From Bacteroidaceae bacterium (GTDB lineage: Bacteria; Bacteroidota; Bacteroidia; Bacteroidales; Bacteroidaceae): DNA of 64,000 nucleotides. The position numbers and the translations under genes were made by a program. This document shows positions 15,527 to 23,119 of this stretch, in pieces (positions within the stretch are counted from its first letter, which is position 1; each line of letters begins with the position of its first letter). The notes under the pieces are model-generated. The model worked only from the letters and a program-made list of their open reading frames with translations, had not been told where the DNA came from and made no database searches. The stretch spans positions 62,001 to 126,000 of the forward strand of contig JAFXTC010000031.1 of NCBI GenBank assembly GCA_017525235.1, written 5' to 3'.

Positions 15527-17122
15527 ATGAAAAAGTATTTCTTTCTTATTGTTTTGATGTTCTTGCCACTTATGGCTAATGCCAGTTTGAACGATAATTG
15601 GGATCAAGCCAAACAAAAGATGGCACCGTTATACAAATATGCCGATAGATATATAGACAAGCTGAAGGGTGATGAGGGTATATTATTCTATAATAACATC
15701 AGCAACCCTGACTCGCTTGCTGATGCAAACATGGATGCTGACCTAAATATGTATCTCCAACTTGGCCGACAAAACCAGGATGCAGAGATATCCATACCCA
15801 AAGAAGTATATAACCCTGACATTGATGTGGAGGTTGATACTGATGTATTTTATGACAAAAATAATTCATTCTATTATAAGGTAGGAAGTGATTCAAAATC
15901 CATAGTTTTTGACAATGAAACTTTTTCCGACATAGCCCAAAAGTATGGAAGTGTTGGCTGCAACAATTTCTATTACCTTGCGCCTTCAGCCCCATTAATC
16001 AGTTCATTCGTAGAGATTAAACTTCAAGGAAACACACGCTGTGACTCCGATGAGACTGGGACAGAACGGCCAGCTCAGGTAATGAGTGGAAAGTATGATA
16101 TCTATGTGATTATGGTACCATATTGGTACAAAACCATTGCCGAAGGAGAGACTGCATATGCCAATTTCCTAGATTTGGCATACGTAGACTCAATCTCTGC
16201 CATTTCCAAGATGAGCTTCATCTGCCAGCTTACTTACAACGACAATGCCGCTAAAGGGAAGGATGTCACTTCTAAAAAAACATCTACTATAGAGTATGAC
16301 GGTAAGAGGGTTGACACACTGATGGTATTCGAGGATTTCGAGTTCCCCTACTCTTATAAGGACCTTAATTATAGCTATCCTACCCTAAGACTGCAAGGGG
16401 CTACAACAGTAAAGATGGTTAAGCAGCAAGGTTTCATTATGGATCTGTGCATAGACCGTGTAATAATGAAAAGCAAGGAAAGCGACGAAGAGATAGTAAT
16501 TACTCCTAAAGCTTTCGCATCCTATACTAAAGATCAGATGGCGACGATTATTCTGCCTACAGAACCAGATGCGAGCAAAGGTAAATACTACAGACTGGAT
16601 AGATGTGAGGATAGGAAGATTATCTTCACGGAAGAAGCTCAACCCAAAGCAAAAGTACCTTATATTATTGTGCCAAGTGAGGATTTCAGCATCGACCTGA
16701 GTACCTTGGATTTGGAGGGACTGACCCAAGCTAGTGTTTCTGTAGGAGGTGTATCATTCATCGGTTCATACAGCCATGCTGAATATAATTGCGAGGAAGG
16801 CTACTATATTGACATAATAGACAAGACGCCAGACTGCCATGTTGACGATGTCAACCTGAGGAAAGCTACGATAGGAGCCTTGCGTGCCTACCTGAAAGTC
16901 AACTGGGATGACCCATACGGTCAAGGTCCCACAAAGGGCGTAAGAGATAAGTTGGAAATCGTTCTAGAAGACAATCCAAACAGCATTGCTGAAGTGAAAA
17001 GTGAAAGAGTGAAAAGTGAAAAATATGATGATGACATCTATGACCTTTCTGGTCGCCGCCTTTCTGGTAAACCAGCCAAAGGATTGTATATTCAGAATGG
17101 TAAAAAGGTTATGGTTAAATAA
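15527..17122 (+). CDS. Secreted surface protein B, paralogue of A's C-terminal half
   Basis: The product has 531 residues with a signal peptide (MKKYFFLIVLMFLPLMANA). Residues 20-325 form a unique beta-rich region with no LRRs and no family I recognise. Residues from about 335 ('ASYTKDQMATIILPTEPDASKGKYYRLDRCED') to the end match protein A residue for residue over long stretches, including the tail 'YDLSGRRLSGKPAKGLYIQNGKKV'. Before the tail, 'EVKSERVKSEK' comes from a 'gtgaaaagtgaaa' simple repeat that is one unit longer than in A. The shared control region upstream points to co-regulation with A. The N-terminal part looks like a swapped module. Confidence 0.75.
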   Translation: MKKYFFLIVLMFLPLMANASLNDNWDQAKQKMAPLYKYADRYIDKLKGDEGILFYNNISNPDSLADANMDADLNMYLQLGRQNQDAEISIPKEVYNPDIDVEVDTDVFYDKNNSFYYKVGSDSKSIVFDNETFSDIAQKYGSVGCNNFYYLAPSAPLISSFVEIKLQGNTRCDSDETGTERPAQVMSGKYDIYVIMVPYWYKTIAEGETAYANFLDLAYVDSISAISKMSFICQLTYNDNAAKGKDVTSKKTSTIEYDGKRVDTLMVFEDFEFPYSYKDLNYSYPTLRLQGATTVKMVKQQGFIMDLCIDRVIMKSKESDEEIVITPKAFASYTKDQMATIILPTEPDASKGKYYRLDRCEDRKIIFTEEAQPKAKVPYIIVPSEDFSIDLSTLDLEGLTQASVSVGGVSFIGSYSHAEYNCEEGYYIDIIDKTPDCHVDDVNLRKATIGALRAYLKVNWDDPYGQGPTKGVRDKLEIVLEDNPNSIAEVKSERVKSEKYDDDIYDLSGRRLSGKPAKGLYIQNGKKVMVK

Positions 17123-17140
17123 AGGTAAGTAAAAGATAAT

Positions 17141-17483
17141 ATGAGGAGAAGCCTTATTATTTTTGTCGCATCAGTTCTAGTGTTGTCGGTTGCTGCTAAA
17201 GGAACCAGACAAGGCATACTTTACTCCTCGTAGGCTGACTGTTGAAGAGATGCAAAAACAGAAGAAAAACGGTATCGGAGTTTACCAGACAGACCGCTCG
17301 CTTTCTCTTACACATCGTGTCATATTCTGTGATAAGGATTACTGGATTATTGATTTGGCTGGTAATGTGCTTATGCACTTCACCAAGCCCATTTTGCAGA
17401 CTGAGGTCATGGAAAATGTACTGGTAGGTTTGACTGACCAGAATGTTATTTTCCAATTCGACTTAAGTTCGTTAAATCTCTAA
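17141..17483 (+). pseudogene. Frameshifted small secreted protein
   Basis: The ATG at 17141 gives a signal peptide MRRSLIIFVASVLVLSVAA and then stops at a TAG after 30 codons. The next frame continues without a break from about 17190 to 17483 ('LLKEPDKAYFTPRRLTVEEMQKQ...QNVIFQFDLSSLNL'). A single-base indel near 17190-17200 separates the two. Repaired, it would encode a secreted protein of about 114 residues of unknown family, following gene B by 18 bases. It could be a real mutation or a sequence error; no classic slippery heptamer is present. Confidence 0.65.
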
Positions 17484-17553
17484 AGCAAAAACCCATCAGC
17501 CCGTCAGGGTGCTTATATGGATTCTCTTATAAATCTTCGAGCAGGAAGGGGAT

Positions 17554-17611
17554 GACTGAGGTGTACTAAACAAGTTGACAGTTTTGCGCATAAAAAACAG
17601 TTTAGGTTGAC
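17554..17611. repeat. Left half of the split repeat
   Basis: 'gactgaggtgtactaaacaa' onward matches 9838-9895 up to the phrase 'cataaaaaacagttt.ggtt'. The match then breaks off, and resumes at 18119 after about 507 intervening bases. Confidence 0.75.
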
Positions 17612-17637
17612 AAAAAAAAATCAAAAAAACACGAAAC

Positions 17638-18079
17638 AGCCTACATGCCTACATAATTTTGCTCTTGAGCACCGATGGTTATCGTGTTCTCTTTTGCTTC
17701 GAGCCTACATAAAGCCTACATAAAGCCTACATGATGCCTACATAAAAATGGCCGAAAAACGCGTTTTTGGCTGCTTTTACGCTTGCTTATAAACGATACT
17801 TCACTTGACTGTTTATAAATTCTCTAGAGAATTTTTCGGAATGTAACTTAGTTTCGGTTGGAATGAAACGTGAATACAACAAAATTCTCTAGAGAATTTC
17901 ACGACTTGTAACATCGCAGAAACTTGCTTATAACGAGCTTCGAAGCCGTTTAACAGCTAAAATGCCCCAAAATCATGTAGGCTTATGTAGGCATCATGTA
18001 GGCTTTATGTAGGCTTGCGACTGCCCGAATCCCTTTATTTATCGGGGCTCATTGCCATTTTTATGTAGGCATGTAGGCT
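17638..18079. mobile_element. Nested inverted-repeat element built from GCCTACAT units
   Basis: The 442-bp element has perfect 19-bp ends: AGCCTACATGCCTACATAA (17638-17656) and its reverse complement (18061-18079). Inside is a second perfect inverted pair of 34 bp (17712-17745 and 17983-18016), also made of GCCTACAT units. Two copies of the 18-bp palindrome AAATTCTCTAGAGAATTT (17817-17834 and 17882-17899) lie in the centre. No open frame of note is present. The uninterrupted relative at 9838-9969 shows it was inserted or expanded within a pre-existing sequence. It could be a MITE-like element, a recombination site or a structured RNA. Confidence 0.65.
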
Positions 18080-18118
18080 GATTAGCGAAAACCAAAACGA
18101 AAACCAAAATGTAGTCTT

Positions 18119-18198
18119 TATACAAAATATTTTTGGTACACAACTTTGTGGACCACAAAGTTGTGTACCTGTCCTTTAGCCGTTGTCAGACGCTCAGC
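18119..18198. repeat. Right half of the split repeat, with perfect 17-bp hairpin
   Basis: The sequence from 'tatacaaaatattttt' to 'ttgtcagacgctcagc' matches 9892-9969, ending in what are the last codons of the TPR regulator in the other copy. GGTACACAACTTTGTGG (18135-18151), one A, then its exact complement (18153-18169) form a hairpin. No regulator gene follows, so only the tail of a second copy survives. Confidence 0.75.
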
Positions 18199-18300
18199 CT
18201 GGCACGATTGTTACGGTTGGGGAATTTAATGTGAGACCTTGTTTGCCCTGATGGGTGACTAGTGTTTTAAATTTGTGCTGACATTTTCCCTTTGTGGGAG

Positions 18301-20907
18301 TTAACGCTTTTTCTTTCCTTTGGCAGGAGCTTCAGGAGCAGGGTTTACCTTGTCCATGAGCACACGGAACCAGTAACCACCGATTACCGAGCGAGCCTTG
18401 AAGCCTGTCATGTAACCAGTCTTGGTGTCGCTCCAGTCTGAGATGGGAACACGGCTCTGAGTCTCGTTGATGTACTTATAAACGGGACTGACGAACTTCT
18501 TGAACGTATCAGCATCGGGAGCCATAGCAGCGGTCCACATAATCCAGTCGCTCTTGGTGTAATCCTTGCGGCAATCCAAAGGCAGACCATACTTGTTCTG
18601 CTTGGTCAGGTAATACTTGATTTCTGTCTGCATGGCATCGTTGGGGATAACGCCAGTATTCCACAATTTATCCCATACCATATTATATTTCTGACTCCAA
18701 GTGTCCTTGCCGGCACCATATGCCAACTCGTAATGGTCGCCCACCTTGGTTTCCTTCTCCCAGGCAGCAGCCATCTCCTTGGCCTTGGCATTATACTTCT
18801 GGTAAACATCATCCTGGCCCTTCATCTTTGCCATCTCGGCATAACCGGCAATACCCATGATGGCCTTCAGAGCCAAGTTACAGTTACCTGCCCAGTGACC
18901 GGCAAAGTCGTCGGTACAGAGCTGATTAGCAGGATGCAAGCCGTTCTCCACAAGATAATCAACCCAAATGGTCATCATATCCCAGTAGGGATCCACGTAA
19001 GCCGTATTGCCATCCAGTTTGCAGATTTCTGCAGCCAAGGTGAGCATGTTACCAGACTCCTCCAATGGCATATCGCCACCATATACCTGCTTGTTAGCCA
19101 AGGGGTACTGACCCAGGTCGTGAGCAGCGAAGGGCTTAGTCCAACGGCCGCTCTTGCTATAATCGAAGATTGAGGTCATCATGGCTTTTTGCAGGTTAGG
19201 GTTGTAGCAAAGAACCAACGGAGCCTCAGGATAAGTAAGGTCAACGGTGTTCACGCAACCGTTAGAGTTGTTCTCCTTTGAGAACCACAGCAGGTTGCCG
19301 TCCTTATCCTGGAAGAGCTTATGGGCTGCCATCACATGACGGTAAGAGCCTGAGAGAATTTCGGCATATTCCTTGCCACCAGACTTGAAGCCGTCGTCAT
19401 AAATCATCTTATCGAAGGCACGGCAGCGCTGCATGATGTTAGCATAGCCGTTCTGCATATTCTTGAAAGCATCAAAGATGGTCACGCTGCCACCATGAGC
19501 CCAATAGCCCTTATAGCGATTGTAGAAATACTCGATGTCTTCGATTTCATCGTAACCCATCATCATAAAGCTACTGGCAGTTTCTACACTGCCGAAGTCG
19601 TGGGTGTAAGCCAATACTGGCATCTCGGCAGGCTTGCGAGCAATGATGCCGCGGTTCCACTGACCGAAGCCGCCACGCTGACCAGCCTGAGGACGCTGCC
19701 CGCCTTGTGGGCGCTGGCCCTGACGGAAGGTGCGGCCTGTTTCAACAAAGTTGTTCTGAATCTCTGAAGCATCGCCCATCATAACACGACCGTTGATGGC
19801 GGGGATGTAGAAGTAACCCCAGTCGATGCAGATACCGTCACCAGATTTAGCCAAAATGGGTTGCTCGATGGTACCGGTACGAACATACTGCACACCCTTC
19901 TCGTTACCCATCGTAGTAATGGTGGGTTGTGTGTTAGTATTTACAGCCTGCAAAGGATTGGCGCTGATGTACACCTGAACATCGTGCTTCTTGCCATCGG
20001 TGGCACGAACCTGATAAGAAATATAGTTGACGGGAATAGAGATGAGGTCGTAGTCGTCAATCAGCATGGGAGCGGTGAAAACAACATCCAACTCTACAGG
20101 ACCACAGGCAAAAGTATAATAGGTATTGGTAGCCAATACATCTACGCTCTTCTGCTCAGCCACCAGGATGTTGGCACCCTTGGGCTTGATGTTCTTGAAC
20201 AGGCCGAAGTCGACATACGCACCACCCGTTGTGTTGTGGCAGTGAGCGGAGATAATGTTCTTGCCGGCATGGAGGAGGTTCTTCAGGTCGCCATCAAGAT
20301 GCAGCACCACATTATTGACCCAAGTCTCGCCTGTATCGGCCACCTTGGTGCCATTGATATAAAGCTCGAATACATCATCGTGCGAATACTTCACGTACAA
20401 ATCCTCCTGCAACTGCTGTGCTGTCAGCTCCACCTCACGACGGATATAGATATCACTCTCTGCACGACCAAAGCGACGATTGCTGATATTCTCGCCTTCG
20501 GTACCCCAAGCAGCCTTTTCGGTGCGCCATTCAGCATCGTTGAAACCCTCCTTTTGCCAACCGTCGGCAGGTGTCTGATGGGTTACCTTACCTTCCCAAC
20601 GCTCCTCGTCGGACATGGGAGCAACAGAAGAGAGCACATAGGTCTGCTCAGCACCCATAAAGCGATAAGCTGTGCCGTCAACACGCAGGAGTCCCAGAAT
20701 GGGCTTCTCGTCGTTAGTCCAGTGACGAGTGGTTCCATCGGTCAACTTATCGTAGGGCGACCAAATAGAAAAATAAGGGTCATTTACTACCAAAGGCACA
20801 GAAGGCAGACGCAGGTCTGTGCTGGCGTATGGCTTAAAGAACTCTGCAGTCTGTGCGAAAGCCATTGTCGCAGCAAACAAGCAAGCGGATAAAATTTGTT
20901 TTCTCAT
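18301..20907 (-). CDS. Secreted glutaminase-A-family protein (GtaA-like)
   Basis: The 868-residue protein has a signal peptide (MRKQILSACLFAATMAFAQ). The N-terminal phrase 'DLRLPSVPLVVNDPYFSIWSPYDKLTDG', the central region and the C-terminal helical part ('DWIMWTAAMAPDADTFKKFV', 'YMTGFKARSVIGGYWFRVLMD') follow the DUF4964/5127/4965/1793 order of GtaA-like proteins. Residues 105-245 are an inserted galactose-binding-like sandwich ('LYVKYSHDDVFELYINGTKVADTG'). Residues 395-420 are a low-complexity QRPQGGQRPQAGQ loop. Fungal GtaA hydrolyses glutamine; Bacteroidetes members lie among glycosidase genes and their substrate is uncertain. It follows the GH127-like gene by 59 bases on the same strand, probably in one transcript. 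Confidence 0.8.
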   Translation of the reverse strand: MRKQILSACLFAATMAFAQTAEFFKPYASTDLRLPSVPLVVNDPYFSIWSPYDKLTDGTTRHWTNDEKPILGLLRVDGTAYRFMGAEQTYVLSSVAPMSDEERWEGKVTHQTPADGWQKEGFNDAEWRTEKAAWGTEGENISNRRFGRAESDIYIRREVELTAQQLQEDLYVKYSHDDVFELYINGTKVADTGETWVNNVVLHLDGDLKNLLHAGKNIISAHCHNTTGGAYVDFGLFKNIKPKGANILVAEQKSVDVLATNTYYTFACGPVELDVVFTAPMLIDDYDLISIPVNYISYQVRATDGKKHDVQVYISANPLQAVNTNTQPTITTMGNEKGVQYVRTGTIEQPILAKSGDGICIDWGYFYIPAINGRVMMGDASEIQNNFVETGRTFRQGQRPQGGQRPQAGQRGGFGQWNRGIIARKPAEMPVLAYTHDFGSVETASSFMMMGYDEIEDIEYFYNRYKGYWAHGGSVTIFDAFKNMQNGYANIMQRCRAFDKMIYDDGFKSGGKEYAEILSGSYRHVMAAHKLFQDKDGNLLWFSKENNSNGCVNTVDLTYPEAPLVLCYNPNLQKAMMTSIFDYSKSGRWTKPFAAHDLGQYPLANKQVYGGDMPLEESGNMLTLAAEICKLDGNTAYVDPYWDMMTIWVDYLVENGLHPANQLCTDDFAGHWAGNCNLALKAIMGIAGYAEMAKMKGQDDVYQKYNAKAKEMAAAWEKETKVGDHYELAYGAGKDTWSQKYNMVWDKLWNTGVIPNDAMQTEIKYYLTKQNKYGLPLDCRKDYTKSDWIMWTAAMAPDADTFKKFVSPVYKYINETQSRVPISDWSDTKTGYMTGFKARSVIGGYWFRVLMDKVNPAPEAPAKGKKKR

Positions 20908-20966
20908 TGGGTTTTAATTTATTTCTGATTATTCTGAATTTTCTGAATACTCTGATTACTCCGATT

Positions 20967-22985
20967 TTATCTCATCGGCGGAAACGCCGAGATTCTCAAC
21001 CTTGCTGCTCCCATGGGGATAAGGGTAATCTCCTCTACCTTACCACGCTTGGCACGGACATCGGGCAGAATCTGACAAAGGCCGGTGGCATCCTGCTCCC
21101 AACCCTCCACACGAGCACCCTTGGCCTTGATGCGAATGGGGGCATTCTCGTGGTTAAACGGATAGTTGTTTTCAGGCCAAGGGCGCTTCTCTATCTTCAT
21201 ACCGTGCAGGTTCTCCACCAAAGCATAGTTCCAAGGACTATCGGCATAAATCTCGAAGGTGGGCCACTTGCTGGCATCGGCACCTTCCTGCCAATGCGAG
21301 TCACCGATGGCCGTCTTACGGCTGTCTTTCTGCTCGTAACGCTCCTTAATCTGCAGGCTCATGGTAATGGGGCCGTAGTTGATGCTTACGCTATTCTTGT
21401 TTAACGCCCAAACACGCTTAGTGAGACGCATGGGGAAGAAGAGCTTTACCTCGTCGCCATTCTTCCACTCGTTCTGAATCTGTAGCAATCCGCTGTGTAT
21501 CTGACAGTCTATGGTCTTGCCGTTCACCGTTACGTGGGCACCTTTTGTCCAAGTGGGGATGCGCAGGTAAAGAGGGAAACTGACCGTTTGATTTTTCTTT
21601 AGGCCGCCAATGGTAAGCAAAATATCCTCAGAGAAGGGATAGTGTGTCTGCTCATCGATGGTTACGGTCTGGCCGTCAGCCACTTTTAGTGTAGCCTTGC
21701 AGTCGGCATAGATAAGGCAGGCAGCACCACCATCGGCGCTTGCCAAGACTAAGTTCTGGCTGTAGTATGGCCAGCCCATAGCGTGGTTATGCTGGCAGCA
21801 ACGACTGCTGAAAGGGTTCATACTAAAGAAAGGACCACTATTGTCCACACCAGGATTGTGGTTTCGACTGTCGCTCTGTACCATGTTGGGACAGGTCAAG
21901 TAGCGCAGGGCACGCATGTCCTCGGTCATGCTGGCAGGATAGCTGTTGAAGGCCACATCCTCCAGATTTTCCATCCACAGCAGGTCGCCCGTTTGAGCCA
22001 TCAAAATCTCATCGCTTAACATCTGCTCCACAAAGCCGCAGGTTTCTGTTCCCTGGCGTGGATCGATATAACCATGACGGCAGTTCTCATCACTTCCGAA
22101 CATACCTCCGGGTACCTGTCCGTAGATACGACGAATGAGGCTGTAATTATTATAGGTAGCTTTGAGGGCAGCAGGGTCTTTGGTAATGAGGAAATATTCG
22201 GCTGGTTCGCGGAAGCACTCTGCCACATTCACATTGTGCCAATTGGGCAAACCGCTCTCCTGCATCCAGTTGGCAGTGCACTGGTGAATCTTATGACAAA
22301 GGTCAAGTAGCCAGCTCTCTCCAGTACGGTTGTAAAGCCATATAACAGACAACAGGTTATCGCCGCCACGAGAGTTCTCCCAGTAATCGCGCAAGAACTT
22401 TTCCTTGGGGTATTGCATTTCCCATTGGAAATAACCTTTCATAACGCTGAGCACGCGCTCATCGCCGCAATAATCGTAATAATCTTGCAAAATCTGTAAG
22501 GCAAGCATATTGGCCCAGAGCTCACGGCGTCCGTTCTTGTCCTCATTCACTGGTCCGAAGTATCCATCAGGCTGAGCGCTCTTGATGATAGCCTCGATCC
22601 AAAACTTGGTCTCATCCAGCATGGCTTTATCACCCAAGATATAAGCCAGGTTGCTATAGCCGCGCAACCAATAGGGAACCTCCTCCCAACCATGCGAGCC
22701 ACCTGGTTCCAGCCAAGCATTGCCTTTCTTGTCAAGCCAGTCACTAATCTCGCCCAGGTTTCCGCTCAGGCCATTCTTCTGTCGTTGCAGGATTTCCCCT
22801 ACCCAACCACGAGGCGTGATAGCATTGACAGGAAGTTTCAGGAACGGATTGGCAGGCAGCGGAGCCTTATTATTAATGTAATTGGTTTGTGTAGCCTCGA
22901 TACTACGAGCCTTTACCATTTTTGCCGTCTGCGCAGAGACAGTGATAGCAATAAAAAAGAGTAAAAAAGCGGTCTTAATTTTCAT
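20967..22985 (-). CDS. Secreted GH127-like beta-L-arabinofuranosidase
   Basis: With the start at 22985 (MKIKTAFLLFFIAITVSAQ, a clear signal peptide) the product has 672 residues. An earlier TTG-type frame start at 23027 lies inside the upstream terminator hairpin region and is rejected. The GH127 active-site pieces are present: ETC at residues 314-316 and the cysteine pair CC at 396-397 (FSSRCCQHNHAMGWPYY). These match the glutamate and zinc-binding/nucleophile cysteines of HypBA1. The helical barrel ('GYSNLAYILGDKAMLDETKFWIEAII') and C-terminal beta domains are in the expected order. It likely removes terminal arabinofuranose from plant glycans in the periplasm or outside the cell. Confidence 0.85.
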   Translation of the reverse strand: MKIKTAFLLFFIAITVSAQTAKMVKARSIEATQTNYINNKAPLPANPFLKLPVNAITPRGWVGEILQRQKNGLSGNLGEISDWLDKKGNAWLEPGGSHGWEEVPYWLRGYSNLAYILGDKAMLDETKFWIEAIIKSAQPDGYFGPVNEDKNGRRELWANMLALQILQDYYDYCGDERVLSVMKGYFQWEMQYPKEKFLRDYWENSRGGDNLLSVIWLYNRTGESWLLDLCHKIHQCTANWMQESGLPNWHNVNVAECFREPAEYFLITKDPAALKATYNNYSLIRRIYGQVPGGMFGSDENCRHGYIDPRQGTETCGFVEQMLSDEILMAQTGDLLWMENLEDVAFNSYPASMTEDMRALRYLTCPNMVQSDSRNHNPGVDNSGPFFSMNPFSSRCCQHNHAMGWPYYSQNLVLASADGGAACLIYADCKATLKVADGQTVTIDEQTHYPFSEDILLTIGGLKKNQTVSFPLYLRIPTWTKGAHVTVNGKTIDCQIHSGLLQIQNEWKNGDEVKLFFPMRLTKRVWALNKNSVSINYGPITMSLQIKERYEQKDSRKTAIGDSHWQEGADASKWPTFEIYADSPWNYALVENLHGMKIEKRPWPENNYPFNHENAPIRIKAKGARVEGWEQDATGLCQILPDVRAKRGKVEEITLIPMGAARLRISAFPPMR

Positions 22986-23016
22986 TATTGGTTGGTTTTT
23001 AGGATAATTTCGGGTG

Positions 23017-23024
23017 CGAAGGTA
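23017..23024 (-). promoter_or_regulatory. -7-like element TACCTTCG for the GH127-glutaminase unit
   Basis: The minus-strand TACCTTCG differs from TAnnTTTG at one base and lies 32 bases before the 22985 ATG, directly after the terminator of the preceding gene. Confidence 0.55.
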
Positions 23025-23030
23025 CAAAAA

Positions 23031-23061
23031 AATCCCGTACTATGGAAATAAGCACGGGATT
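23031..23061 (-). terminator. Intrinsic terminator after the 23.1-kb gene
   Basis: AATCCCGT (23031-23038) and ACGGGATT (23054-23061) form a perfect 8-bp stem with a 15-base loop. On the minus strand the stem is followed by TTTTT. It separates the 23120 gene from the GH127 promoter. Confidence 0.75.
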
Positions 23062-23119
23062 TTTTCGTTATCGTTTTCGTTTTCGTTATCGTCAAACTCC
23101 GCCGAAACGGCCTTAGACT

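Noticed and set aside
17190-17200. Programmed frameshift site
   Set aside because: No slippery heptamer and no adjacent stimulating stem is visible. A plain indel or sequence error is simpler.
17701-18016. GCCTACAT repeats as a CRISPR array
   Set aside because: Units are 8 bases with 2-3-base gaps, in opposite orientations on the two sides. There are no spacers of constant length and no cas genes.
18135-18169. Rho-independent terminator for the glutaminase gene
   Set aside because: The stem is perfect, but on the minus strand it is followed by AAAAATATTTTG rather than a T-run, and it lies 130 bases past the stop.
19861-20892. 343-residue open frame on the plus strand
   Set aside because: It is antisense to the glutaminase-family gene, whose signal peptide and domains are clear. 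No promoter or motif supports the plus-strand frame.
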